A DNA stretch of 64,000 bases. It comes from Saprospiraceae bacterium. Its GTDB lineage: Bacteria; Bacteroidota; Bacteroidia; Chitinophagales; Saprospiraceae. The stretch is taken from NCBI GenBank assembly GCA_016716335.1, contig JADJWN010000002.1:248001-312000 (forward strand), given 5' to 3'. Made by a program: the position numbers and the translations under genes. Positions within the stretch are counted from its first letter, which is position 1. Every line of letters begins with the position of its first letter. The notes below the pieces were generated by a model that was not told where the DNA came from, ran no database searches, and was given only the letters and a program-made list of their open reading frames with translations. Shown piece by piece: positions 15,663 to 29,200 of this stretch.

Positions 15663-17144
15663 GTGGAAAGGCAGCCAATCAATATAGTATGGTTCAAATG
15701 GGATCTCAGACTGACAGATCACCGTGCCTTGAAGGAAGCAATGCTCCATCATCTACCCTCTTTGTTGCTTTACAGCTTTGAGCCATTATGGATGGATTAT
15801 CCTGATTCGTCGCCCAGACACTGGAGATTTATATATGCCTCAATTACAGACATGAATAATTTTTTGAGGAATTGGGGTCGTGAACTTTACATTTTTAATG
15901 AGAATCTTCCGGATCTTTTCACCGATATAAGCCGGCTTTTTGAAATCAAAAACATATTCAGTCATGAAGAAACCGGCAATGCTGTTACCTTCCGCAGAGA
16001 CAAAGAAGTGAAAAAGTTTTGTGACAGTCATAATATAATATGGCATGAATACCCTCAGAATGCCGTGATCAGAGGTGCCCTAAACAGAAATCATTGGGAT
16101 AAACATTGGTTTGAATTTATGAGCCGTCCTTGTGAAAACCCTGAGCTCACACCGGACAAAATCCTCAAACTTGATGAAGAGACAAAGGCAGCCTTACCTC
16201 TGTTCGACCCGGTTGACTCCTGGATCCTTCCCGATCCTCAGATGCAGCCCGGAGGAATGACTGCCGGAAACAGGTATCTGAAAAGTTTTCTGGAGAGCAG
16301 ATGCCTTCAATATACCGGAAATATTTCCAAGCCTGAAAAAAGCCGGACTACCTGCAGCCGTCTATCACCCTATCTGGCTTATGGTAACATATCCTCAAGG
16401 GAAGTGTACCGGAAAACACTGGCTGTAATGCAGGAAAATCCATCCAAGCGAAGGCACCTGAATAATTTTTTAGCCCGACTTAAGTGGCGCTGTCATTTTG
16501 TACAGAAGTTTGAGTCTGAATGTAAAATGGAATTCCGGGCTTACCATCGGGTTTTTGCTGATTTAAAATTTGACTATCGTCCGGAGTGGATTAAAAGTTG
16601 GGAAGAAGGGCGTACCGGATATCCTTTGGTGGATGCATCTGTGAGATGCCTGATAAAGACAGGATATCTCAATTTCAGAATGAGAGCGATGCTTGTTTCC
16701 TTTTTATCTTTCAATCTTGGGCAGGACTGGAGAAACGGGGTACATTTTCTGGCACGCCTCTTTCTGGACTATGAGCCCGGCATACATTATCCTCAGTTTC
16801 AGATGCAGGCCGCTGTAACAGGTATCCATACCGTGCGGGTGTACAATCCCGTGTTAAACTCCCAAAGACTGGACCCTGATGCTGCCTTTATATATAAATG
16901 GTGTCCTGAACTCAGAAGCGTACCGGCAGACCTGGTCCATGAGCCATGGAATCTGACCGAAATTGAGCAGAAACTTTACAATATCCGGATTGGTGAGGAT
17001 TATCCTTTGCCTGTGGTGGATCTGAAAAGCTCAGTTAAACAAAATGTAAAAAGAATCTATGATCTGAGGAAAACTGAAGAAGCTGTCCGGGAGAACATAA
17101 GGATCAAAAAGAAGCATGTCAGACCTCAAGGTGGGGGTCAGTAA
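15663..17144 (+). CDS. Cryptochrome/photolyase-family flavoprotein
   Basis: A 493-residue FAD/DNA photolyase-cryptochrome protein. The N-terminal Rossmann domain starts INIVWFKWDLRLTDHRAL; the C-terminal FAD domain includes GYPLVDASVRCLIKTGYLNFRMR (split here over residues around 320-345) and RVYNPVLNSQRLDPDAAF. The usual Trp-rich segment of class I enzymes is replaced by GIHYPQFQMQAAVTGIHTV, as in a divergent bacterial clade. It may repair pyrimidine dimers or act as a photoreceptor. GTG at 15663 directly follows an in-frame TAA, so it is the earliest possible start. Confidence 0.85.
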   Translation: MERQPINIVWFKWDLRLTDHRALKEAMLHHLPSLLLYSFEPLWMDYPDSSPRHWRFIYASITDMNNFLRNWGRELYIFNENLPDLFTDISRLFEIKNIFSHEETGNAVTFRRDKEVKKFCDSHNIIWHEYPQNAVIRGALNRNHWDKHWFEFMSRPCENPELTPDKILKLDEETKAALPLFDPVDSWILPDPQMQPGGMTAGNRYLKSFLESRCLQYTGNISKPEKSRTTCSRLSPYLAYGNISSREVYRKTLAVMQENPSKRRHLNNFLARLKWRCHFVQKFESECKMEFRAYHRVFADLKFDYRPEWIKSWEEGRTGYPLVDASVRCLIKTGYLNFRMRAMLVSFLSFNLGQDWRNGVHFLARLFLDYEPGIHYPQFQMQAAVTGIHTVRVYNPVLNSQRLDPDAAFIYKWCPELRSVPADLVHEPWNLTEIEQKLYNIRIGEDYPLPVVDLKSSVKQNVKRIYDLRKTEEAVRENIRIKKKHVRPQGGGQ

Positions 17145-17240
17145 TCCTTATTCTATGTGTTTTTAGGGTGAAAATGACCGGTTTTTAAGTATAAAACTTC
17201 AAAACTAAAAATATTTTCAATTTTTTTTAGAATAATTTTT

Positions 17241-17268
17241 TTTGAATTACTCAAAAAGTCTATTTTTG
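17241..17268 (+). promoter_or_regulatory. Promoter of the tRNA-tuf operon
   Basis: TTTG (17241-17244), 16-base spacer and TATTTTTG (17261-17268) match the Bacteroidota consensus. It lies about 70 bases before tRNA-Thr, within an AT-rich stretch typical of stable-RNA promoters. Confidence 0.65.
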
Positions 17269-17336
17269 CATCGCTTTTGGAAAAAGATCCCTTTGCAAGG
17301 TTGAAATTAGGTTAAAATCTTAAAAATTTTTAAGAC

Positions 17337-17409
17337 GCCAGTGTAGCTCAGTTGGCCAGAGCAGCTGATTTGTAATCAGCGGGTCGGGGGTTCGAATCCT
17401 CCACTGGCT
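17337..17409 (+). tRNA. tRNA-Thr (anticodon UGU)
   Basis: Acceptor GCCAGTG/CACTGGC, anticodon arm GCTGA TTTGTAA TCAGC, T loop TTCGAAT. No encoded CCA. First of four tRNAs upstream of tuf. Confidence 0.95.
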
Positions 17410-17418
17410 CTGCTCACC

Positions 17419-17501
17419 GGGGGTGCGCCGGAGTTGGAGAGCCGGGCCAGACTGTAAATCTGGTGTCTCTGACTGAATAGGTTCGAATCCTATCACCCCC
17501 A
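17419..17501 (+). tRNA. tRNA-Tyr (anticodon GUA)
   Basis: Acceptor GGGGGTG/CACCCCC, anticodon arm CCAGA CTGTAAA TCTGG and a long class II variable arm, 83 bases. No encoded CCA. Confidence 0.95.
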
Positions 17502-17518
17502 CTTTTTAGGGTTTATAT

Positions 17519-17591
17519 GCGGAAGTAGCTCATTTGGTAGAGCATCAGCCTTCCAAGCTGAGGGTCGCGGGTTCGAGTCTCGTCTTCCGCT
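17519..17591 (+). tRNA. tRNA-Gly (anticodon UCC)
   Basis: Acceptor GCGGAAG/CTTCCGC, anticodon arm TCAGC CTTCCAA GCTGA, T arm with TTCGAGT. No encoded CCA. Confidence 0.95.
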
Positions 17592-17628
17592 CTATTTTCA
17601 TATGCCCGGGAGCTATTCAAAAGTTTAA

Positions 17629-17700
<72 letters not shown>

Positions 17701-17752
17701 CAGTAGTATTTATTTCATTACTAATTTATTAAAGTTCAGAAAATTTTAACTG

Positions 17753-18949
17753 ATGGCAAAATCAACGTTTGTAAGAACCAAACCCCACGTAAATATCGGT
17801 ACTATTGGTCACGTGGACCACGGTAAGACAACCCTTACTGCCGCAATCACTTACGTGCTCGCTGAGAGAGGTCTCGCTGAGAAAAAAGATTACGACTCAA
17901 TCGATGCCGCTCCTGAAGAAAAAGAAAGAGGTATCACCATTAACACTGCTCACGTAGAGTACGAAACTGAAAACAGACACTATGCTCACGTGGACTGTCC
18001 GGGTCACGCCGACTACGTTAAAAACATGGTTACGGGTGCTGCCCAGATGGATGGTGCAATTCTGGTATGTGCTGCTACTGACGGTCCTATGCCGCAGACA
18101 AGAGAACACATCCTTCTTGCACGTCAGGTAGGTGTTCCTAAGATTGTTGTATTTATGAACAAAGTGGACCTGGTGGATGATCCTGAGATGTTGGAACTGG
18201 TGGAAATGGAATTAAGAGAACTTCTCGATCAGTATGAATTTGACGGCGATAACGCTGCAATTATTAAAGGGTCAGCACTGAAAGCTCTCGAGGGTGATGC
18301 TGCCGCTAAGCAGGCAATCCTTGATCTGATGGCCGCTGTGGACAGAGAAATTCCTGAGCCGGTGAGAGACGTTGATAAGCCTTTCCTTATGCCTATTGAA
18401 GACGTATTCTCTATCACAGGTAGAGGTACCGTAGCAACTGGTAGAATTGAAAGAGGGGTAATCAATACCGGAGATCCTGTTGAAATCGTAGGTATGATGA
18501 AGCCGGGTGAAAAGCCTTTGACTTCTACTGTTACCGGAGTTGAGATGTTCAGAAAGATTCTTGAAAGAGGTGAGGCTGGGGATAACGCCGGTATCCTTCT
18601 GAGAGGTATCGAAAAGGACTCTATCAGAAGAGGTATGGTTATCATCAAGCCGGGTTCTGTAAAGCCTCATGCTCACTTCAAGTGCGAAATTTACGTACTG
18701 GGTAAGGATGAAGGTGGAAGACACACTCCTTTCTTCAATGGTTACAGACCTCAGTTTTATTTCAGAACCACAGACGTTACCGGAGATGTGAAGCTTCCTG
18801 ATGGTGTTGAAATGGTAATGCCGGGTGATAACGTATCTCTGGAAGTAAAACTCATCAGCCCTATCGCAATGGAAAAAGGTTTGAGATTTGCGATCAGAGA
18901 AGGAGGTAGAACAGTAGGTGCCGGTCAGGTTACTGAAATTCTGGATTAA
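17753..18949 (+). CDS. tuf: Elongation factor Tu
   Basis: A 398-residue EF-Tu GTPase delivering aminoacyl-tRNA to the ribosome. The G1 motif GHVDHGKT is at residues 19-26; DCPGH (G3) and NKVD (G4) follow, with switch I RGITINTAHVEYE. Domains II and III are complete and the C-terminus reads EGGRTVGAGQVTEILD. Its place behind Thr/Tyr/Gly/Thr tRNAs and before tRNA-Trp-secE-nusG is the standard Bacteroidota order. Codon usage looks strongly biased, as expected for high expression. Confidence 0.98.
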   Translation: MAKSTFVRTKPHVNIGTIGHVDHGKTTLTAAITYVLAERGLAEKKDYDSIDAAPEEKERGITINTAHVEYETENRHYAHVDCPGHADYVKNMVTGAAQMDGAILVCAATDGPMPQTREHILLARQVGVPKIVVFMNKVDLVDDPEMLELVEMELRELLDQYEFDGDNAAIIKGSALKALEGDAAAKQAILDLMAAVDREIPEPVRDVDKPFLMPIEDVFSITGRGTVATGRIERGVINTGDPVEIVGMMKPGEKPLTSTVTGVEMFRKILERGEAGDNAGILLRGIEKDSIRRGMVIIKPGSVKPHAHFKCEIYVLGKDEGGRHTPFFNGYRPQFYFRTTDVTGDVKLPDGVEMVMPGDNVSLEVKLISPIAMEKGLRFAIREGGRTVGAGQVTEILD

Positions 18950-18976
18950 TCCGATCTTAATTTAAACATAAAAGCC

Positions 18977-19017
18977 AGCGAAAATTAAGCATTCGGAAGA
19001 GTGCTTAATTTTTCGCT
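18977..19017 (+). terminator. Stem-loop after tuf (terminator or processing site)
   Basis: Long inverted repeat AGCGAAAATTAAGCA / TGCTTAATTTTTCGCT. There is no long T run after it on the plus strand, so partial termination or RNA processing between tuf and tRNA-Trp are both possible. Confidence 0.55.
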
Positions 19018-19083
19018 TTGATAAAGAGGGTAATTTTAAAGAAAATTATCATATATCCGGAAGTCTTTTGACCCGGATGATAA

Positions 19084-19156
19084 AGGGGAGTAGCTCAATT
19101 GGTAGAGTGGCGGTCTCCAAAACCGTAGGTCGCAGGTTCGAGCCCTGTCTCCCCTG
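19084..19156 (+). tRNA. tRNA-Trp (anticodon CCA)
   Basis: Acceptor AGGGGAG/CTCCCCT, anticodon arm GCGGT CTCCAAA ACCGT, T loop TTCGAGC. The bases after the discriminator G happen to read CCA. It lies 31 bases before secE. Confidence 0.95.
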
Positions 19157-19187
19157 CCAATTTTATTAAAAGACGTAATCATTGCTA

Positions 19188-19376
19188 ATGGACAATATCA
19201 GACTATATCTTAAGGAAAGTTACGAAGAATTGATTAATCACGTAACATGGCCTACATGGCCCGAGTTATTCAGCAGTGCCAGACTGGTAATTATCGCATC
19301 GGTGATTATAGCCATAGTTATTGCACTGTTCGATTTCCTGTCTAAGACACTTACAACCACTATTTACAGTTTGTAA
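19188..19376 (+). CDS. secE: Preprotein translocase subunit SecE
   Basis: A 62-residue single-TM SecE starting at ATG 19188 (a TTG six bases earlier is in frame but unneeded). The amphipathic N-terminal helix with the conserved EELINHVTWPTWPEL motif precedes the TM helix LVIIASVIIAIVIALFDF. It clamps SecY in the SecYEG channel. Followed by nusG 20 bases on. Confidence 0.93.
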   Translation: MDNIRLYLKESYEELINHVTWPTWPELFSSARLVIIASVIIAIVIALFDFLSKTLTTTIYSL

Positions 19377-19396
19377 GATTAAAATCCTTATTCAAA

Positions 19397-19945
19397 ATGT
19401 CTGAAGAAAAAAAATGGTATTCTCTTCGTGTTGTAAGTGGTAAGGAGAAGAGCATAAAGGAGAGAATAGAACTTGAGGTTCAACGAAATAAATGGGAGGA
19501 TATCATCACACAGGTGTTGGTACCTTCTGAAAAAGTGTATAAAATCAGGAACGGCAAGAAAGTGATACTGGAACGCAACATTCTGCCCGGATATATTTTG
19601 GTAGAGGCAGTACCTTCGAAGTTTTCTGCCGAAGTAGTACAAGCTATCACCAATGTCACCAATGTCATACACTTTCTGGGAAAGAACCACCCCATACCTA
19701 TGACGCAGGCTGAGGCAAACAGAATGTTGGGTAAATTGGATGATTCGCAGGAGGTGTCGGCAGCAATGATAGAGCCTTTTATCGTGGGTGAGAGTATCAA
19801 GATTATAGACGGGCCTTTCAATGACTTTATTGGTGATGTAAAAGAAGTGAATGAAGAGAAGAAGAAGTTGAAAGTGATCGTTAAGATTTTTGGCCGGGGT
19901 ACTGAGGTAGAGTTGAATTACATGCAGGTTGAAAAACAATCATAA
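19397..19945 (+). CDS. nusG: Transcription termination/antitermination factor NusG
   Basis: A 182-residue NusG with NGN domain (KKWYSLRVVSGKEKSIKERIE; LPGYILVEAV) and a C-terminal KOW domain (GPFNDFIGDVKEVNEEKKKLKVIVKIFGR). It couples RNA polymerase with Rho or ribosomes. Second gene of the secE-nusG-rplK block. Confidence 0.95.
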   Translation: MSEEKKWYSLRVVSGKEKSIKERIELEVQRNKWEDIITQVLVPSEKVYKIRNGKKVILERNILPGYILVEAVPSKFSAEVVQAITNVTNVIHFLGKNHPIPMTQAEANRMLGKLDDSQEVSAAMIEPFIVGESIKIIDGPFNDFIGDVKEVNEEKKKLKVIVKIFGRGTEVELNYMQVEKQS

Positions 19946-20018
19946 AGAAATATCAGACTCAGATTTCCGTTTGGAATGCTTCCCTGAAGATGATAGTAAT
20001 TAAAATTAATTAAAAGCA

Positions 20019-20483
20019 ATGGCAAAGGAAATACAAACATACGTAAAGCTCCAGGTAAAAGGAGGACAGGCAAACCCGGCACCACCGGTAGGACCGGCGT
20101 TGGGTTCGAAGGGTTTGAATATCATGGAGTTCTGCAAGAGATTTAATGCAGAAACTCAGGATCAACAGGGTAAGCTGCTTCCTGTGGTGATTACTGTGTA
20201 CAAGGACAAGTCTTTTGATTTTGTGATCAAGACGCCACCGGCTGCAGTACAGTTGATGGAACTCACCAAAATCAAAAGCGGTTCTGCACAACCCAATCGT
20301 AACAAGGTTGGCTCTGTGACCTGGGATCAGATCAGAGGTATCGCAGAGAATAAAATGAAAGACTTAAATGCTTTCACCATTGAATCAGCCATGAAGATGG
20401 TTGCAGGTACCGCCAGAAGTATGGGTATCACTGTTACAGGGGATGCTCCATGGGGTGCCAAGGCGGAAGTGACAGAAAATTGA
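20019..20483 (+). CDS. rplK: 50S ribosomal protein L11
   Basis: A 154-residue L11 of the GTPase-associated centre. The N-terminal domain contains GGQANPAPPVGPALGSKG and the rRNA-binding C-terminal domain has NKVGSVTWDQIRGIAENK. The C-terminal tail after SMGITVTGD is slightly longer than in E. coli. Confidence 0.96.
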   Translation: MAKEIQTYVKLQVKGGQANPAPPVGPALGSKGLNIMEFCKRFNAETQDQQGKLLPVVITVYKDKSFDFVIKTPPAAVQLMELTKIKSGSAQPNRNKVGSVTWDQIRGIAENKMKDLNAFTIESAMKMVAGTARSMGITVTGDAPWGAKAEVTEN

Positions 20484-20549
20484 TTTTTTTTTCATCGGTA
20501 GGGAGTCGCAGGTTAAAGACTGTGACGCTATCACCTAAATTATTTTAAT

Positions 20550-21242
20550 ATGGCAAAACTTAGTAAAAAAAGAAAGGCAGTAAATGCTAAAGTGGATACC
20601 AATAAGCTGTATCCCCTGAGAGATGCCTTGGCGCTGGTCAAGGAAGTAAACATGACAAAATTTGACGCCTCCGTAGATATGCATATCCGGCTTGGCGTGG
20701 ATCCCCGAAAGGCCGATCAGGCGATCAGAGGTACAGTTACCCTGCCGCACGGTACCGGTAAAGTGAAAAGAGTACTCGTGCTTTGTACTCCGGACAAAGA
20801 AGAAGAAGCAAAAAATGCTGGAGCGGACTATGTGGGTCTGGATGAATACATCACTAAAATCAGCCAGGGATGGACAGATGTAGATGTCATCATCGCTATG
20901 CCCAGTGTAATGGCCAAGATTGGACAGATAGGTAGGATTCTGGGTCCGAGAGGATTAATGCCCAATCCTAAGACAGGAACGGTGACGCTCAACGTTGGTG
21001 ATGCGGTAGCGGATGTAAAGAAGGGTAAAATCTCCTTCCGTGTGGACAAATATGGTATCATACATTCTCCGATCGGAAGAGTATCATTTACTCCTGAAAA
21101 ACTCGCTGACAATGCACTGGAACTTATCACCACGCTGGAAAGAATGAAGCCTTCCACTGCAAAAGGTACCTATATGAAATCAATCAGTGTGGCATCTACC
21201 ATGAGTCCGGGAATAGCCATTGACACAAAAACAATTAAGTAA
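20550..21242 (+). CDS. rplA: 50S ribosomal protein L1
   Basis: A 230-residue L1 of the ribosomal stalk, with the signature VDVIIAMPSVMAKIGQIG and RILGPRGLMPNPKTGTV. In many bacteria L1 represses the L11-L1 mRNA; no obvious L1-binding mimic was identified here. Confidence 0.96.
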   Translation: MAKLSKKRKAVNAKVDTNKLYPLRDALALVKEVNMTKFDASVDMHIRLGVDPRKADQAIRGTVTLPHGTGKVKRVLVLCTPDKEEEAKNAGADYVGLDEYITKISQGWTDVDVIIAMPSVMAKIGQIGRILGPRGLMPNPKTGTVTLNVGDAVADVKKGKISFRVDKYGIIHSPIGRVSFTPEKLADNALELITTLERMKPSTAKGTYMKSISVASTMSPGIAIDTKTIK

Positions 21243-21262
21243 GCATTTTAAAATTTTAGACA

Positions 21263-21790
21263 ATGACACGTACAGATAAAGAGATATTAATCAACGAGCT
21301 CAGGGAGAAATTTCAAAATGCTTCCTACTTCTATGTGGCTGATTCTTCTTCCATGACCGTGGAGAAAATCAACAAACTCAGAAGATTGTGTTTCGAGAAA
21401 GGCGTAGAGGTTAAAGTAGTCAAGAATACGCTGGCTATCAAGGCTATGGAAGGACAGGATGCTTCCCGAAATTTTGAGGCTATCTTTGATGCCTTCAAAG
21501 GACAGAGTACTGTACTTTTTGCAGACAATGGCAAACTTCCTGCTACGATCATCAAAGAATTCAGAGGCAAGGATGAGAAGCCTGTACTTAAGGCTGCGTA
21601 CATTGATTCTGATGTATTCTTCGGTGATGATCAGCTGGAATTGCTGACAAAGCTGAAGTCAAAGCAGGAATTGATCGGAGATATCATTTTTACATTACAA
21701 TCTCCTGCACGCAATGTAATCAGTGCTTTGAAGTCCGGTGGTACTACCATTGCAGGATTGCTCAAGACACTCGAAGAGCGTAATGCATGA
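21263..21790 (+). CDS. rplJ: 50S ribosomal protein L10
   Basis: A 175-residue L10, the stalk base that binds L7/L12 dimers through its C-terminal helix. The N-terminal globular part contains VEKINKLRRLCFEKGVEVKV and KNTLAIKAMEG. Twenty bases after rplA. Confidence 0.95.
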   Translation: MTRTDKEILINELREKFQNASYFYVADSSSMTVEKINKLRRLCFEKGVEVKVVKNTLAIKAMEGQDASRNFEAIFDAFKGQSTVLFADNGKLPATIIKEFRGKDEKPVLKAAYIDSDVFFGDDQLELLTKLKSKQELIGDIIFTLQSPARNVISALKSGGTTIAGLLKTLEERNA

Positions 21791-21883
21791 TTTTAGTTAC
21801 ACGAATGTGATGCACTCTTATTATAAATTGTTACAGCTTCCAACTTTTACAATTATTTTTTAAAATTCTAAAAAGCACATAAA

Positions 21884-22273
21884 ATGGCAGATTTAAAAGC
21901 ATTCGCAGAGCAACTGGTAAATTTAACAGTAAAGGAAGTTAATGAGTTGGCTCAGATATTAAAGGAAGAATACGGTATCGAGCCTGCAGCTGCAGCAGTA
22001 GCAGTAGCAGCGGGTCCGGCAGCAGGAGGTGGCGCAGCAGCAGCTGAAGCTCCGGCTGAAAAGACTGAATTCGACATTCATTTGACTTCAGCAGGTGCCA
22101 ACAAGCTTGCAGTAGTTAAAGAAGTAAAAGGATTATTGAATCTTGGACTTAAAGAAGCAAAAGATCTGGTAGATGCAGCTCCTTCTGTATTGAAGGCAGG
22201 AGCTTCCAAAGCTGAAGCAGAGTCTATCAAGGCTGCATTGGAAGGTGCCGGAGCATCCGTTGAATTAAAGTAA
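21884..22273 (+). CDS. rplL: 50S ribosomal protein L7/L12
   Basis: A 129-residue stalk protein. The N-terminal dimerisation domain is followed by an Ala/Gly-rich hinge (AAAAVAVAAGPAAGGGAAAAE) and a C-terminal factor-binding domain (EFDIHLTSAGANKLAVVKEV; GLKEAKDLVDAAP). Confidence 0.96.
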   Translation: MADLKAFAEQLVNLTVKEVNELAQILKEEYGIEPAAAAVAVAAGPAAGGGAAAAEAPAEKTEFDIHLTSAGANKLAVVKEVKGLLNLGLKEAKDLVDAAPSVLKAGASKAEAESIKAALEGAGASVELK

Positions 22274-22327
22274 TTTACAACGATATGATGTTCGGCTTAA
22301 TTCCGGTAATTAAGTCCTAAAAGTTAT

Positions 22328-22370
22328 GACAATGGCTTAACAAACCAAAGGGTTTGTTAAGCCTGTTGTC
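22328..22370 (+). promoter_or_regulatory. Strong hairpin between rplL and rpoB
   Basis: A perfect 13-bp stem GGCTTAACAAACC / GGTTTGTTAAGCC with AAAG loop, extended by outer GACAA/TTGTC pairing. There is no U tract after it. The position matches the attenuator/RNase III-type site that lowers rpoBC expression relative to rplL in other bacteria; that role is inferred. Confidence 0.65.
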
Positions 22371-22438
22371 GTTAAAATCATTTTCTATGAACTTTTGACA
22401 CAAAATTTTATTCTGTGTCTTTAAAATAAAAAATCAGT

Positions 22439-26174
<3,736 letters not shown>

Positions 26175-26209
26175 TTAAATTAGTAAACAATCATTTCAAT
26201 CGAAATAAT

Positions 26210-29200
26210 ATGTTAAAAAAGAAAGGGGTAAAACCCACCAAAGGCTTCGAATCCATCACGATCAGTTTATCTTCTCCGGATGAGATACTGGAGAGATCCT
26301 ATGGTGAAGTGCTCAAGCCTGAAACCATCAATTACAGGTCTTACAAGCCGGAAAGAGACGGTTTATTTTGTGAAAGGATTTTTGGTCCCGTAAAGGATTA
26401 CGAATGTTATTGCGGAAAGTATAAAAGAATAAGATACAAAGGCATCGTTTGTGATCGTTGTGGGGTGGAAGTTACCGAAAAAAAGGTGCGTCGGGAGAGA
26501 ATGGGCCATATCAAGCTGGTAGTGCCAGTAGTGCATATCTGGTTTTTCAAATCTTTGCCCAACAAAATTGGTTATCTGCTCGGTTATTCTTCCAAAAAGC
26601 TGGAGTCCATCATCTATTACGAAAGATACGTGGTGGTCCAGCCGGGTATCAAGGAAGGTGAAATCAGCAAGCATGACCTCTTGACAGAAGAAGAATACTT
26701 TGATGTACTGGAATCTTTACCCAAAGATAACCAGATGCTTGATGACCATGATTCCAATAAATTCATTGCCAAAATGGGAGCTGAAGCCATCAAAGACCTT
26801 CTGGAAAGAATCAATCTGGATGAGCTCTCGTTTGAACTGAGACATCAGGCAGCCAACGAAACATCGCAGCAGCGTAAGTCTGAAGCTTTGAAGAGACTCC
26901 GGGTGGTGGAAGCTTTCAGAGATGGTATGCGCTCAACTGAAAACAGACCTGAATGGACTGTAGTACAATATCTGCCTGTGACTCCACCGGAATTGAGACC
27001 CTTAGTACCCCTGGATGGTGGACGTTTTGCCTCTTCAGATCTCAATGATCTGTATCGAAGGGTGATCATACGAAACAACAGATTGAAGCGATTATTGGAA
27101 ATCAAGGCACCTGAAGTCATTTTGAGAAATGAAAAAAGAATGCTTCAGGAAGCGGTTGACTCTTTATTTGATAACTCAAGGAAGTCCAATGCTGTCAAGG
27201 CGGAAGGCGGAAGATCTCTCAAATCACTCAGTGATGTACTGAAAGGAAAGCAGGGTCGTTTCAGACAGAACCTTCTCGGTAAAAGGGTAGATTATTCCGG
27301 CCGTTCTGTGATAGTGGTAGGCCCCACGCTCCTGTTGCACGAGTGTGGATTGCCCAAAGGTATGGCTGCTGAATTATTCAAACCGTTTATCATCCGTAAA
27401 CTCATAGAAAGAGGGGTTGTAAAAACTGTAAAATCGGCCAAAAAGCTGGTAGATAAAAAGGATCCCATCATTTGGGAAATTCTTGAAAATATTCTTAAGG
27501 GGCATCCTGTATTACTGAACAGAGCCCCGACATTGCACCGATTATCAATTCAGGCATTCCAGCCCAGACTGGTAGAGGGTAAGGCGATACAGTTGCATCC
27601 ACTGGTATGTGGCGCATTCAATGCCGACTTTGACGGTGACCAGATGGCAGTACACGTACCGCTCGGCCATGCAGCGATCCTGGAGGCTCAGATGTTGATG
27701 CTTTCTTCACACAATATGCTCAACCCTCAGGACGGATCTCCGGTCACGCTGCCTTCGCAGGATATGGTTTTGGGTCTGTATTATCTGACCAAGCCGAGAA
27801 AATCCACTGCTGACCAGAAGGTGAAGGGAGAGGGCAAAGTGTTTTATTCGCCGGAAGAAGTAGTAATCGCTTTCAATGAGGGAAAAGCTGACCTTCATGC
27901 CATCATCAAAGTCAGGGTAAAATCTGAAGATGAAAAGGGCAATCCGGTTAATAAAATCATCGAGACAACTGTGGGCCGGGTGATGTTTAATCAGGCTACT
28001 CCTCAGGGTGTGCCGTTCATCAACCAGCTGATGACAAAGAAGAGTTTGAAGAAAATCATCGGAGATGTCATCAACAGAACTGACTTTACTGCCACGGCCA
28101 AATTTCTGGATGATATCAAGGAAATGGGGTTCTATTGGGCGTACAAGGGAGGTCTGTCATTCAATCTCGGAGACCTTATCACCCCGTCTATCAAGGAGCA
28201 GACACTGCTTGAGGCACAGGCAGAGGTAGATGAAGTCTGGGATAACTATAATATGGGTCTGATTACACCGAATGAAAGATATAATCAGGTCATAGATAAG
28301 TGGACATTCGCCGACAATAAGATCACGGAAAACCTGATGAGAGAAATCTCACAGCATAAGCAGGGTTTTAACTCAGTATTCATGATGCTGGATTCCGGAG
28401 CGAGAGGTTCAAAGCAGCAGATCAAGCAGCTTTGTGGACTTAGAGGATTGATGGCCAAGCCCAGAAAATCCGGAGATACCGGTGGTGCCATTATCGAAAA
28501 CCCGATTCTGGCAAACTTCCTCGAGGGACTTTCAGTATTGGAGTACTTTATATCAACTCACGGTGCACGTAAAGGTTTGGCGGATACGGCGCTTAAAACG
28601 GCGGATGCCGGTTATCTCACCAGAAGATTGGTGGATGTGGCTCAGGATGTGATTATCACCGAGGAGGATTGTAATACACTCCGTGGTATTGAGACAGAGG
28701 CGCTGAAGGATAATGAGAATGTTATCGAGACCCTTGCCTCCCGAATTATAGGCAGATTTACCTTATATCCTGTGGTGCATCCGGTGACAGATGAGGTGCT
28801 TATGGAAGCAGGGGAGTACATCACACCTGAACTGGCTGAAAAGATAGAAAAGGCCGGGATTGAAGCAGTGACCATAAGATCTGTATTGACCTGCGAAACC
28901 AAAGTAGGGGTATGTGCCAAGTGCTATGGTAAAAACCTGGCGACCGGCAGGGTAGTAGAGACAGGAGACGCAGTAGGTATCATTGCAGCTCAAAGTATCG
29001 GTGAACCGGGAACACAGTTGACACTCCGTACCTTCCACGTAGGGGGTATCGCAGCAGTAAGCAAGACAGAATCTGCCATTACATCAAAGTTTGATGGTGT
29101 ACTTGAATTTGATAATATCCGGACTACGATTCAAACTGAGGATGGTGCACAAAAAACGGTGGTACTATCCAGATCAGGAGAGATCAGGGTAGTAGAACCG

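Noticed and set aside
19388..19939. A 183-residue minus-strand frame opposite nusG
   Set aside because: It is an antisense shadow of nusG; the plus-strand product matches NusG from end to end.
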